This document shows positions 10,456-22,151 of a DNA stretch of 64,000 nucleotides, piece by piece (within the stretch, counting starts at the first letter, position 1; each line of letters begins with the position of its first letter). The translations under genes and the position numbers were made by a program. Origin of the DNA: Archangium gephyra (lineage in GTDB: Bacteria; Myxococcota; Myxococcia; Myxococcales; Myxococcaceae); assembly GCF_001027285.1 (NCBI RefSeq), contig NZ_CP011509.1, positions 1,372,501-1,436,500 on the forward strand, given 5' to 3'. The notes beneath the pieces are model-generated. The model was not told the origin of the DNA, did not search any database, and saw only the letters and a list, made by a program, of their open reading frames with translations.

Positions 10456-11211
10456 GTGGAAGCCGCGCTGACGTTGCCGCTCGTCATCTTCCTCGTGCTG
10501 GGGACGCTGCAGCTCTTCATGATGCAGCAGGGCCGCATCATGGCGGAGTACGCGGCCTTCCAGGCGGTGCGTGCGGGCAGCCGCAACCACGGGGACTGTG
10601 AGCCCATGGTGCACGCGGCGCTGGCCGGGCTGCTGCCCAGCGTGACGCCCTACCTGGGCGGCAAGGGGAAGGGCTCGGCGGGGGAGAAGCTGGCCTCTGC
10701 GTGGAAGGAGCGCCTCGGCTCCGCCTCCGAGGGCCCCAGGTACAGGCCGGGCAAGGGGAAGGATGGCCAGCACACCGGCCCCATCTTCTGGCTGGTGCGC
10801 GAGTCGCCCCGGGCCTCGGCCGTGAACTACACGGAAGACATCGGCTTCGACCTGCCCACGGGAGATGGCTCGCAGGCCATGCGCCTGGAGGTGCGCCTCA
10901 TCTATTGGTACCGGCTGCGCATCCCGTTCGCGGACTGGGTCATCAGCCGGATGCTGCTGGCCCACATGGGGTTGAAGAACTACGACGCCGTCAACCCGCT
11001 GATGCCGGCGGACGCCAAGGCGGGCTGGACCCAGAGCACCGAGCGCGTCATCAACCTGGATCCGCTCATCCGCGACGAGCTGCGCACCCGGGTCGGCTCC
11101 GCGGAGTACGTCTTCCCCATCCAGGCCACCTACGGCATGCGGATGATGACGCCCGCGCGGGGCATGTACTTCGAGCAGCAGAACTGCCCTGGCACTCCGG
11201 AGGGGCTGTGA
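10456..11211 (+). CDS. TadE-family pilus assembly protein
   Basis: About 251 aa from the first in-frame start, GTG 10456. The TadE-like hydrophobic N-terminal segment (VEAALTLPLVIFLVLGTLQL) sits at the very front, so the usual leader ending in GQAA is missing from this start. That leader is encoded just upstream (10444-10455, G-Q-A-A). An ATG at 10403 would join it only if the C-run at 10423-10429 had one more base, so the start is uncertain. The rest is an exported domain of unknown fold. The TGATG junction at 11209-11213 couples it to the next gene. Role: minor pseudopilin-like component of a Tad/Flp system. Confidence 0.72.
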   Translation: MEAALTLPLVIFLVLGTLQLFMMQQGRIMAEYAAFQAVRAGSRNHGDCEPMVHAALAGLLPSVTPYLGGKGKGSAGEKLASAWKERLGSASEGPRYRPGKGKDGQHTGPIFWLVRESPRASAVNYTEDIGFDLPTGDGSQAMRLEVRLIYWYRLRIPFADWVISRMLLAHMGLKNYDAVNPLMPADAKAGWTQSTERVINLDPLIRDELRTRVGSAEYVFPIQATYGMRMMTPARGMYFEQQNCPGTPEGL

Positions 11212-12818
11212 TGAGACGCCGTGGACAGACCCTGGTGGTGTTCGCCCTCAGCCTGCTGTTGCTGGTGCTGATGGTGACCATGACGCTCTCCATTGGCATG
11301 AAGGCCAAGGAGAAGATGGAGCTGCAGACGCTGGCGGATGCCGCCGCCTACTCCAACGCCGTGGCCACCGCGCGCGCCTTCAACTCCATCTCGCTGATGA
11401 ACCGGGCGCTGATGGGCCACATGGTGGCCATGACGGGCGTGGAGAGCCTCATCTCCTGGACTGGCTACTACCGCGGCTCCATCCTCGCGGCCAGCAAGGC
11501 CTACGACGGGCCCTTCAAGCAGTACGAGAAGATCGCCCTCACCGCCTGCCCCGCGGGTAACACCGCGCTCTGCACGTGCGCCAACAAGGCGATGACGGAC
11601 ATCACCCAGACGCAGAAGGACCTCATCCTGAAGGAGAAGGAGATCGACGACTCCTGGGACTCCCTGGACAAGCCCGCGGGCGAGGAGGCGGGCCTGCTGC
11701 AGCTCTCCTCCATCTGGGATGAGCAGCAGGACGTCTACAAGCAGCTCAAGGAGACCGTCATCGACGGGGGACTGGCCCGCAGCATCGTCTCCGAGGCGAA
11801 GAAGGGCGCCGCGTTCGACGGCAAGGACTTGTTGGTGCCGGATGAGATCCAGGTCAACAAGGACGAGCTCGACGGGGAATGGGGCTGCGCGGGCAAGGGC
11901 GCCGCCTGCCTGCGCCGCAACGCGGGCCACAAGCTGCACTTCATCGATGCCGCCATGGGCAGCCGTGGCTTCTCCTTCGTGACGGCGCGCGGGGCGGGCA
12001 GTGCCATCAAGAGCAAGCTGCAGACCCTGCTGCCCCCGCCGGACGCCGTCGTGAATGTGTCCAACATCGGCAGCAGCTACTTCCCTGGCGAGGGGCAGAA
12101 GTCGCACGCCGGACCCACCATCGACGGCACCGAGGTGTGGGGGGATGACCATGGCAGTGTGCGCGTCACCTTCGGCCGGGGCCAGCTGCCGTGTCCGATG
12201 GTGTCCTTGCCGGGCAGCTCCAATGCCCAGGCGCACGTGCGCAGCAACCACCTCGATGACCACGGGGACCAGCACGTGTGGGAGGGCGGTGGCGTGCGCC
12301 GGAGTGATCCCGACGCCGATGAGCGGCACACCATGGGCAAGTGCACCCAGTGCCCGGGCATCTGGCCCTCGCACATGGACTACAACTACAACCTGGTGGA
12401 CCAGGGGGCGGACAACTGGGGCCAGCCCAAGACCTACGCCGTCATCCAGCGCAACTACAAGGAGCGCCCGCTCAAGCGCGCGGACCCGTGGAACCTCATG
12501 TTCCGCTTCCGCTTCTCCCCGAAGAAGGAGGGCGTCGAGTTCGACAACCGCGGCATCGAGCTGTCCGAGGCCAATGGCGGCACGGACATCTCCCTGGCCA
12601 CGGCGCTCTCCGCGGGCATCACCTACTACAAGCGCGAGGGCCCCCACTGGCAGGAGCCGCCCAACTTCCTCAACCCCTTCTGGCGCGCCACGCTCGTGTC
12701 GGCCCACGTGGACACGGAGGGACGGACGACGGACGTGAAGGAGACGCTGCAGAAGGCCGCGCCCTTCGCCGCCGAGGCCTACGAGGCGCTCAAGAAGAAG
12801 GAGTACAAGGGATGGTAA
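11211..12818 (+). CDS. TadG-like pilus assembly protein
   Basis: 535 aa. The N-terminus RRRGQTLVVFALSLLLLVLM is the TadG-type signal-anchor motif (PF13400-like), followed by the ADAAAYSNAVATARAFN helix that packs as a pilin-like stalk. A large exported domain follows, Cys-containing (CPAGNTALCTCANK, CTQCPG). The start ATG 11211 overlaps the preceding TGA; the stop at 12816-12818 overlaps the next gene's start by 7 nt. No vWA motif is visible, so only the N-terminal part matches canonical TadG. It probably sits in the inner membrane or is exported with the TadE-like neighbours. Confidence 0.72.
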   Translation: MRRRGQTLVVFALSLLLLVLMVTMTLSIGMKAKEKMELQTLADAAAYSNAVATARAFNSISLMNRALMGHMVAMTGVESLISWTGYYRGSILAASKAYDGPFKQYEKIALTACPAGNTALCTCANKAMTDITQTQKDLILKEKEIDDSWDSLDKPAGEEAGLLQLSSIWDEQQDVYKQLKETVIDGGLARSIVSEAKKGAAFDGKDLLVPDEIQVNKDELDGEWGCAGKGAACLRRNAGHKLHFIDAAMGSRGFSFVTARGAGSAIKSKLQTLLPPPDAVVNVSNIGSSYFPGEGQKSHAGPTIDGTEVWGDDHGSVRVTFGRGQLPCPMVSLPGSSNAQAHVRSNHLDDHGDQHVWEGGGVRRSDPDADERHTMGKCTQCPGIWPSHMDYNYNLVDQGADNWGQPKTYAVIQRNYKERPLKRADPWNLMFRFRFSPKKEGVEFDNRGIELSEANGGTDISLATALSAGITYYKREGPHWQEPPNFLNPFWRATLVSAHVDTEGRTTDVKETLQKAAPFAAEAYEALKKKEYKGW

Positions 12819-13771
12819 GGCTTCGCGGCAGGGCGTCCGAGCGCGGCCAGGGCACCACGGAGCTGGCGCTCGGGCTGCTGCTCTTCGTCACCGTGCTCAT
12901 CTTCGGCATCCACTTCGCCGAGGTGGGCTACCTCTCGCTCAAGGTGCAGGAGGCGGCCACCAGCGCGCTGTGGGACACCACCAGCGCGAAGATGCACGAG
13001 CTGCCGAGGAACTTCGACCCCCTCACCAACCTCATCAGCTCGGACAAGCCGGGTCAGCTCGCCACCGAGCGCTACAAGGACTTCGACGGACGCACCTCGA
13101 AGGCGGGGGGCGGCAAGGTGGTGCAGCTCTTCACCTCGGCCCAGCAGCTCCAGGTCACCTGCGGCGAGGCGGCGAACATCTTCTTCGAGCCCTCCACGTC
13201 CACCAACACCCGGGTGTACCGCAACGTGGGCGGCATGACCTGCAACGCCCAGGCGCAGCTGTCCCCCGTGAAGAAGTTCACCCGCAGCTTCCTGGACAAG
13301 GGCAAGGGTGCCTTCTTCGACGTGCCCCACTACGCCGCGGGGGCCATCCCGGTGTGTGGCATGGGCCGCGCGCAGGGCGGCAAGTGCGCCGGCGGCTTCG
13401 GCATCCTCCTGGATGACTGGGCGCTGTCCAGCCGCTCCGAATCCGGGGAGTGCCATCTGCTGAATTGTGGCAACACGGCCTACTACGACTCCGCGAAGGT
13501 GGTCTACGACAAGCACAACCAGGTGAATGGCGCCTCGGTGACCCTGGCGCGCTCCATCGTGGGCGAGGCTCCCATCAATCCGGCGAAGTTCTGGATGAGC
13601 TTCCGGGGCAGGACGAGCAACTTCCTGGAGTCGGACATGCCCGGGGGAGACAGCGACACGAGGGACTGGGAGACGACGCCGGGCTTCAACAGCCGCACCC
13701 AGGAGTACCACCGGGCGTTCAATCGGCGGAAGACGTGCTTCCTGGGGAACGAATGTCCTTCCGCCATGTGA
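12812..13771 (+). CDS. Second TadE-like protein
   Basis: 319 aa. The start ATG 12812 lies inside the end of the TadG-like gene. The N-terminal motif SERGQGTTELALGLLLFVTV followed by IFGIHFAEVGYLSLKVQEAA is the TadE signature (Gly-Gln, then a Glu in the hydrophobic helix). The exported part has several Cys pairs (CGMGRAQGGKCAGG, CHLLNCGN), suggesting disulfides outside the cytoplasm. It overlaps the next gene by 19 nt. Together the three proteins resemble the minor pseudopilins of a Tad secretion/adhesion system whose motor genes are not in this window. Confidence 0.72.
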   Translation: MVRLRGRASERGQGTTELALGLLLFVTVLIFGIHFAEVGYLSLKVQEAATSALWDTTSAKMHELPRNFDPLTNLISSDKPGQLATERYKDFDGRTSKAGGGKVVQLFTSAQQLQVTCGEAANIFFEPSTSTNTRVYRNVGGMTCNAQAQLSPVKKFTRSFLDKGKGAFFDVPHYAAGAIPVCGMGRAQGGKCAGGFGILLDDWALSSRSESGECHLLNCGNTAYYDSAKVVYDKHNQVNGASVTLARSIVGEAPINPAKFWMSFRGRTSNFLESDMPGGDSDTRDWETTPGFNSRTQEYHRAFNRRKTCFLGNECPSAM

Positions 13772-14547
13772 GCGCCCGGACGGGGCTGCTGCTGGCGGTG
13801 CTGTGGAGCGGGGGGGGAGCGTCAGCGCAGCCGGCGGCCTCCGCGAAGCCCGCGGCGTCCGCACAGCCGGCGGCGTCAGCGCAGCCGGCGGCCTTCAGCT
13901 GGGACGTGCCCCGGGTGCTGGAGTGGGTGGAGGTGCCGGGGGTGATTCGGGCCGACGGCATCCCGGTGAAGCTGCGCTCGGTGAAGAGCGCGGAGAAGCC
14001 CCAGGTCATCCTCCAGCACCTGGTGGACCGCTTCGAGGCGGCGGGCTTCTACATTCCTCCGGACAAGCACCGCACCCAGTGGTTCCAGGAGCCGCAACTC
14101 ACCGCGCTGGATACGGAGCGGTTCATCTCCTACACCTTCGTACTGCAGCCCAACCCGGATGGGACCACCACGGTGGTGCTGGGCGAGGCCAACCTGGGCC
14201 TGGCCCGGCGCGAGCAGGGCGCCTTCGCCCCCGTCTTCCCCGGGGGGACGGACCTGATGCAGAGCGAGATGGAGGGCGCACGCACCATGACGTACTTGGC
14301 GTCGGCCGAGCCGGCGAAGGTGCGGGACTTCTACGGGGCGGAGCTGCGCGGGGCGGGGTTCTCCGAGACGTCCGAGGGGACGTGGCGCCGCGGCGGCGAG
14401 GAGCTGCGGGTGTCGGTGCGCCCCGTCAAGCAAGGCCGCGTGGCGGTCATCATCCTGCGCCGCACCGTCCTCGAGGACGTGCTGGAGCAGGACGTCCAGC
14501 AAGGCCCCCAGCCCGCCCGCTCGCGGCCCGAGCAGGGCCAGCGCTGA
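13753..14547 (+). CDS. Secreted protein linked to Tad-like cluster
   Basis: 264 aa. The start ATG 13753 gives a signal peptide (GLLLAVLWSGGGASA), then an 18-bp coding repeat (AQPAAS, AKPAAS, AQPAAS, AQPAA). Two similar alpha/beta segments follow (VPGVIRADGIPVKLRSVKSA and MTYLASAEPAKVRDFYGAEL); each may be a domain of the type seen in small periplasmic binding proteins. The family is not recognised. It overlaps the preceding TadE-like gene, so it is probably part of the same operon and may help assemble or regulate that apparatus. Confidence 0.6.
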   Translation: MSFRHVSARTGLLLAVLWSGGGASAQPAASAKPAASAQPAASAQPAAFSWDVPRVLEWVEVPGVIRADGIPVKLRSVKSAEKPQVILQHLVDRFEAAGFYIPPDKHRTQWFQEPQLTALDTERFISYTFVLQPNPDGTTTVVLGEANLGLARREQGAFAPVFPGGTDLMQSEMEGARTMTYLASAEPAKVRDFYGAELRGAGFSETSEGTWRRGGEELRVSVRPVKQGRVAVIILRRTVLEDVLEQDVQQGPQPARSRPEQGQR

Positions 14548-14651
14548 GCCCGGCGGCGGGGGGCTCCCGCTCCGTTCGGAAGCGTCGCTGGGAGGCGTCC
14601 GGTACGCTTGCGGATTGAAGCGCTTGCGGGCCCGTGTTACGGCCGGATGTC

Positions 14652-17546
<2,895 letters not shown>

Positions 17547-17583
17547 GCGCCTCCCGCGGTTCCATCCCCTCACTCCGTAACAA

Positions 17584-17645
17584 CCCCTCTCCCGCCGGGA
17601 GAGGGACGGGGTGAGGGTATCGAGGACCCCGGGTTGAGCCAGGGG
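17584..17645 (+). repeat. Dispersed palindromic repeat copy 2 (reference copy)
   Basis: Reads CCCCTCTCCCGCCGGGAGAG, then GGACGGGGTGAGGGTATCG, and ends near CCCGGGTTGAGCC. It lies 37 nt 3' of ileS. The first 20 nt can fold as a hairpin with 8-bp arms, and the right half recurs at other sites. Confidence 0.75.
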
Positions 17646-17714
17646 GGATGCAGGCAGGCGCCCGCATTCCATGGGCCCATGCACCTGCCCGCCCTGGCTC
17701 CTATCCTCGAAGGC

Positions 17715-19043
17715 ATGTCCAAATCGAGGAACCCGCCGGTCGGCCGGCTGGCCAGACTCGGCAAGGTGGCCGCGCTCTCCGCGCGAGGCTCCGCCGGGCT
17801 GGCGGTCCGTGCCCTGCGCAAGGTCGCGGGCTCCGATACCCAGGAGACGGAGCGCTCCACGATCGGCCACTTCGTCCAGGTGCTCGGGGAGATGAAGGGC
17901 GCGGCGATGAAGCTCGGCCAGGCGCTCTCCATGGAGGTGGATGCGCTGCCTCCCGAGCTCCGGCAGCTCGTGGCCCGCCTGCAGAGTGAAGCACCCCCCA
18001 TCGCTTCCGAGGAGATCGCCTCCATCATCGAGGAGGAGCTCGGCGCTCCGCCTGAACGGCTGTTCGCCGAGTTCGACCCCAAGCCCCTGGCCGCCGCCTC
18101 GCTCGGTCAGGTGCATGCCGCTCGCCTGGAGGACGGGCGGGAGGTCGTGCTCAAGGTCCAGTACCCCGGCATCGCCGACGCGCTCGACTCCGACTTCTCC
18201 AACCTCTCGGTGGTGGCCCGCGCGGCGGGGCTCACCTCGAAGCTGTTCGATGGCCGCGATTACGTGGAGGAGCTGCGCCGGGAGATCTCCCTGGAGACGG
18301 ACTACCTCCTGGAAGCCGAGCGGGCCCGGGCCTTCCATGCGCTGCTCGCGCCCGAAGGGGACCTGCTTGCCCCCGAGCCCATCCCGGAGCGCTCCTCCTC
18401 GCGGGTGCTCTGCCTCACCCGCGTGCGGGGCCAGACGCTCCAGCGCTTCATCGACTCGAACCCGGACGCGGAGGCACGCTGGCGTGTCAGCGAGCAGCTC
18501 ATCCGCGCCGTGCATGGCCCGTTCTTCTCCGCGGCTCGCATCCACGCGGATCCCCACCCGGGCAACTTCCTCGTCACCGAGGACGGGCGGTTGGCCTTGC
18601 TCGACTTCGGGTGCGTGAAGTCCTTCCGCCCGGACTTCGTCGAGGCCATCCGGGCCTTCATGCGGTCCGAGGTCCGGGGCGAAGCGTACGAGCCACTGGC
18701 CGGGGTGCGCGCCGCGGGCTTCGAGGTGGAGCTCGACGAGGCCATTGCCCGGAGCCTGCTGGCGGAGACGGTGGAGATCGCCACCCGGCCCCTGCGGACG
18801 AGCTGCTACGACTACGCGCGGGACACCTCGGTGCCGGACATGCGGGCGCTGGGGTTGCGCCGGACGCTGGACTTCCTGCGCATCCGTCCTCCAGCCGAGG
18901 CGGTGATGCTGGGACGCGCGGTGGGCGGCTGCGCGCAGAACCTGCGGGCGCTCGGGGCCCGGGGCGACTTCCGCTCCGTGTATGCCCGGTTGCTCGAGCG
19001 CATGGCTCCACGAGTCGCACAGGAGGCGCGGAGCCAGGGCTGA
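17715..19043 (+). CDS. ABC1/UbiB-family atypical kinase
   Basis: 442 aa. Carries the UbiB/ABC1 hallmarks: the KxGQ motif (K66-L-G-Q69), the Ala-rich nucleotide loop AAASLGQVH (126-134), Lys147 in VVLKVQY, the HADPHPGNF catalytic loop (277-285) and DFG (297). These proteins support quinone and prenyl-lipid synthesis. No C-terminal transmembrane helices are evident. It is followed after 21 nt by the lycopene-cyclase-like gene and then crtU, so it probably serves the same isoprenoid pathway here; that link is inference from operon layout. ATG 17715 was chosen over upstream starts for spacing and family fit. Confidence 0.88.
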   Translation: MSKSRNPPVGRLARLGKVAALSARGSAGLAVRALRKVAGSDTQETERSTIGHFVQVLGEMKGAAMKLGQALSMEVDALPPELRQLVARLQSEAPPIASEEIASIIEEELGAPPERLFAEFDPKPLAAASLGQVHAARLEDGREVVLKVQYPGIADALDSDFSNLSVVARAAGLTSKLFDGRDYVEELRREISLETDYLLEAERARAFHALLAPEGDLLAPEPIPERSSSRVLCLTRVRGQTLQRFIDSNPDAEARWRVSEQLIRAVHGPFFSAARIHADPHPGNFLVTEDGRLALLDFGCVKSFRPDFVEAIRAFMRSEVRGEAYEPLAGVRAAGFEVELDEAIARSLLAETVEIATRPLRTSCYDYARDTSVPDMRALGLRRTLDFLRIRPPAEAVMLGRAVGGCAQNLRALGARGDFRSVYARLLERMAPRVAQEARSQG

Positions 19044-19064
19044 CGACGGCGAGGGGGTGGCGGG

Positions 19065-20519
19065 ATGGGCGTCGAGAAGCTCGAATTCCAGGTACGCGAG
19101 GCGGGCGGGCCGGAGTTGCTCGAGCGCTTGAAGTGGCTCGACGCGGAGCGTGTCCGTCCTCCCGTGGAAGGGCCGTCCGTGCGCGCACCGGACAAGGGGA
19201 CCCACGCGGACTTCGACGTGGTGCTCGTGGGCGGAGGCCTTTCGCTGCTGTTCGCGCCCGTGCTGGCGGGGCTCGGCCTGAAGGTCGGCGTATTCGAGCG
19301 GGGCCGGGCCGGGGTGGTGCATCGTGAGTGGAACATCGGCGGCTCGGAGCTCTGGCCCCTGACGGCCAGTGGCCTCTTCCAACCGGAGGAGGTGGAGTCG
19401 CTCATCGTCGCCCGCTACGCGCACGGCGTGTGCCGCTGGCACGGTGGGGGCGAGTACCCGGTGAGAGGCGCGCTCGACCATGCGCTCGACGCGGGACGGC
19501 TGCTCGCGCAGGTGCGCCAGCGTGCCGAGCACCGGGGCGTCCGCTTCCATGAGGGCCACACGCTGACGGCATCGTGCGAGGGCCCCGATGCGGTCCGCCT
19601 CCACTTCGAGCGCACGGGTGGCGGACAGGCCGAGGTGACAGCGCGCCTGGTGCTCGACGGACGTGGAGTCTCCAGCCCCCATGCGACGGCGGATCTCCTC
19701 TGTCCCACGGTGGGTGGGGTGCTGACGGGGCTGCGGGAGGGCCGTGCGCCCGACGAGCTCAATCCCCGGGTGGGCGACATCCTGGTGACCACCGAGGGCG
19801 TGGACGAGGGGCGCCAGCACATCTGGGAGGGTTTCCCCGGGCGTCCGGGCGAGGCGACGGTCTACCTCTTCTATTACGCCCCCGCGCGAGAGGTCCGCGG
19901 CGAGCACACGCTGCTGCGGTTGTACGGGCGCTTCTTCGAGAGACTCGGGAGGTACAAGCGGGGCGAGCCGCGTCTGCTGCGGCCGACGTTCGGGTACATC
20001 CCGGGCTGGTCGCGTCTGGTGCCACCGCCTCGCGCGCCGGGGCGCCGGGTGGTGCTGGTGGGAGACGCGGCCGCGCGCCATTCAGCGCTCACCTACTGTG
20101 GCTTTGGCGCGATGATGCGCTCGTTCCTTCCTGGCGCGAAGGCCATCGCCGCCGCGCTCCAGGAGGGCCGGGTGCCCACGGGCCCGGTGGTCCACGACAC
20201 CCCACTGCACGCGGTGACGGGGGCACTGGCCTTCTTCATGGCCCGCCCCTCGCGCGAGCCGGAGCGCCGGGACGAGGTGAACGCGCTGCTCGACACCGCC
20301 TTCGCCGCCCTGCATGACATGGGCAACGAGGCGTACGCGGCACTCATCAAGGACCAGATGACGGGGACCGACTTCCTCCGGTTCCTCCAGCGCATCGCGA
20401 GGCGGAGACCCCGGGTGTACCGGGATGCCCTCACGCTCGCGGGCTTCGGACCCCTGGCCGCCGTGAGGTGGCTGGAGGGGCTCTCCCGCGCGGTGCTCCA
20501 ACTCCCCGCTTCCGCGTGA
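19065..20519 (+). CDS. CruA/CruP-type FAD-dependent lycopene cyclase
   Basis: 484 aa. An N-terminal helical segment precedes an FAD-binding Rossmann motif (DFDVVLVGGGLSLLFAPVLA, residues 49-68). The strongest family sign is HREWNIGGSEL (86-96), matching the Glu-Trp-Asn-Ile-Ser motif of CruA/CruP proteins. A second nucleotide-contact strand, VVLVGDAAARH, is near residue 330. CruA cyclises lycopene ends to beta-rings in green sulfur bacteria and cyanobacteria; CruP paralogues act in carotenoid redox control. The neighbouring crtU-type gene argues for a true cyclase. It could still be a paralogue with another polyene substrate. Confidence 0.65.
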   Translation: MGVEKLEFQVREAGGPELLERLKWLDAERVRPPVEGPSVRAPDKGTHADFDVVLVGGGLSLLFAPVLAGLGLKVGVFERGRAGVVHREWNIGGSELWPLTASGLFQPEEVESLIVARYAHGVCRWHGGGEYPVRGALDHALDAGRLLAQVRQRAEHRGVRFHEGHTLTASCEGPDAVRLHFERTGGGQAEVTARLVLDGRGVSSPHATADLLCPTVGGVLTGLREGRAPDELNPRVGDILVTTEGVDEGRQHIWEGFPGRPGEATVYLFYYAPAREVRGEHTLLRLYGRFFERLGRYKRGEPRLLRPTFGYIPGWSRLVPPPRAPGRRVVLVGDAAARHSALTYCGFGAMMRSFLPGAKAIAAALQEGRVPTGPVVHDTPLHAVTGALAFFMARPSREPERRDEVNALLDTAFAALHDMGNEAYAALIKDQMTGTDFLRFLQRIARRRPRVYRDALTLAGFGPLAAVRWLEGLSRAVLQLPASA

Positions 20520-20532
20520 CCACGAGGACACC

Positions 20533-22065
20533 ATGCACCTCTCCCTGGAAATGCCGGAGCTGTCCCTCGGGAGGTTGAGCCCCGAGCGGTTTCCTCCTTC
20601 TCCCCGGGCCCGGTTGCCGCGAGTGCCTGGGGCGCGGAGCGTGGCGGTGGTGGGCGGAGGACTGGCCGGCCTGTCGGCGGCGACGCTGCTGGCCGAGCGT
20701 GGCGTCACCGTCACCGTCCTCGAGCGCGAGCCGTACCTCGGAGGCCGGGTGGGCGGCTGGATGGAGCGGCTGGAGGAGGGGGAGTCCGTCGAGATGGAGC
20801 GCGGCTTCCACGCCTTCTTCCGCCAGTACTACAACGTGCGGTCATTGCTGCGGCGGGTGCATCCCCAACTGGAGTGTCTGCGGAAGCTGGAGGACTACCC
20901 CATCCTCGGACGCGGCGGGAGCATGGAGTCGTTCTCGCATCTGCCCGCGCTCCCGCCCTTCAATGTCCTGGGGCTCGTCCTGCGCACCTCGACGTTGAAG
21001 CTGAGGGACCTCGTCCGGATGGATCTGCGCTCCTCGATGGCGATGCTCTCCTTCGACATGGAGCGCACCTACGCCGCGTTCGACCAGCGCACCGCGCGCG
21101 AGTACCTGGACTCGCTGCGCTTCCCACCGCATGCGCGGCGGATGTTGTTCGATGTCTTCTCGCACTCCTTCTTCAACCCGGAGGAGGAGATGTCGGCGGC
21201 CGAGCTGCTGATGATGTTCCACTTCTATTTCATGGGGAATCCGGAGGGCCTCGTCTTCGACGTGCTCGACGAGCCGTTCTCCACGGCGGTGTGGCTGCCA
21301 CTGCGGCGCTACCTGGAGGGACTGGGTGTCCGCTTCCGGCTGGGCGAGGCGGTCACCGCGGTGGTCCCACGTGAGGGCGGTGGTGTCCGGGTTCTGAGCG
21401 AGGAGGGCGGGCTGCTCGAGGTGGATGCGGTGGTGCTCGCGACGCCGGTGCCGGCGCTCCAGGGGATTGTCTCCCACTCGCCGGAGCTGAGGGACGAGGC
21501 CTGGCGCGAGAAGATCGACGCGCTGGCGCTCACCTCGCCCTTCGCGGTGTGGAGGATGTGGCTGGACAGGCCCTCGGCGCCGGGCCGGCATCCCTTCGTG
21601 GGGACCACGGGGATGGGGATGCTCGACAACATCTCGCTCTACCACCTGTTCGAAGGCGAGAGCCGGCGCTGGGCGGCGCGCACGGGCGGCGCGGTGGTGG
21701 AGCTGCACGGCTACGGCCTGCCCGAGGGCGTGGACGAGGGCTCGGTGCGGCGCGAGCTGCTGGAGGGGCTGCACCACCTCTATCCGGAGCTGCGCGGAGC
21801 ACGTGTGGTCGCGGAGCGGTTCCTGATGCGCCAGGACTGTCCGGCCTTCGCGCCGGGCTCGTTCCGGATGCGGCCCACGGTGGAGACGCCCTTCCCCGAG
21901 GTGGTGCTCGCGGGAGACTTCGTCCGACTGCCCATTCCCACGGCGCTGATGGAGCGCGCGGCGACGTCGGGCTTCATGGCGGCCAACCAGCTGCTCGCGG
22001 GCTGGGAGGTGCGGGGACAGGACATCTGGTCCGTGCCCCGGCGGGGATTGTTGGCCGGCCTTTGA
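20533..22065 (+). CDS. crtU: CrtU-type carotene desaturase/methyltransferase
   Basis: 510 aa. FAD-binding motif VAVVGGGLAGLSAATLLAER (37-56) with GGRVGGW downstream, typical of carotenoid desaturases. The segment RGFHAFFRQYYNVRSLLRR and the LPALPPFNVLGLVLRT region match bacterial CrtU (isorenieratene synthase), which desaturates and shifts a methyl group to make aromatic end rings from beta-rings. The C-terminus VVLAGDFVRLPIPTALMERA is the family's FAD clasp. It lies 13 nt after the CruA-type gene, so the two would act in order: cyclise, then aromatise. It is distinct from phytoene desaturase by these motifs; substrate is inferred. Confidence 0.75.
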   Translation: MHLSLEMPELSLGRLSPERFPPSPRARLPRVPGARSVAVVGGGLAGLSAATLLAERGVTVTVLEREPYLGGRVGGWMERLEEGESVEMERGFHAFFRQYYNVRSLLRRVHPQLECLRKLEDYPILGRGGSMESFSHLPALPPFNVLGLVLRTSTLKLRDLVRMDLRSSMAMLSFDMERTYAAFDQRTAREYLDSLRFPPHARRMLFDVFSHSFFNPEEEMSAAELLMMFHFYFMGNPEGLVFDVLDEPFSTAVWLPLRRYLEGLGVRFRLGEAVTAVVPREGGGVRVLSEEGGLLEVDAVVLATPVPALQGIVSHSPELRDEAWREKIDALALTSPFAVWRMWLDRPSAPGRHPFVGTTGMGMLDNISLYHLFEGESRRWAARTGGAVVELHGYGLPEGVDEGSVRRELLEGLHHLYPELRGARVVAERFLMRQDCPAFAPGSFRMRPTVETPFPEVVLAGDFVRLPIPTALMERAATSGFMAANQLLAGWEVRGQDIWSVPRRGLLAGL

Positions 22066-22151
22066 GCCCCGCGGCCGCTTGCGCGGACGCTGCACCCGGA
22101 GTGACAGTGAGACCATCACGTCAGGGATGCGTGGCACTCAGGGGACAGCAC

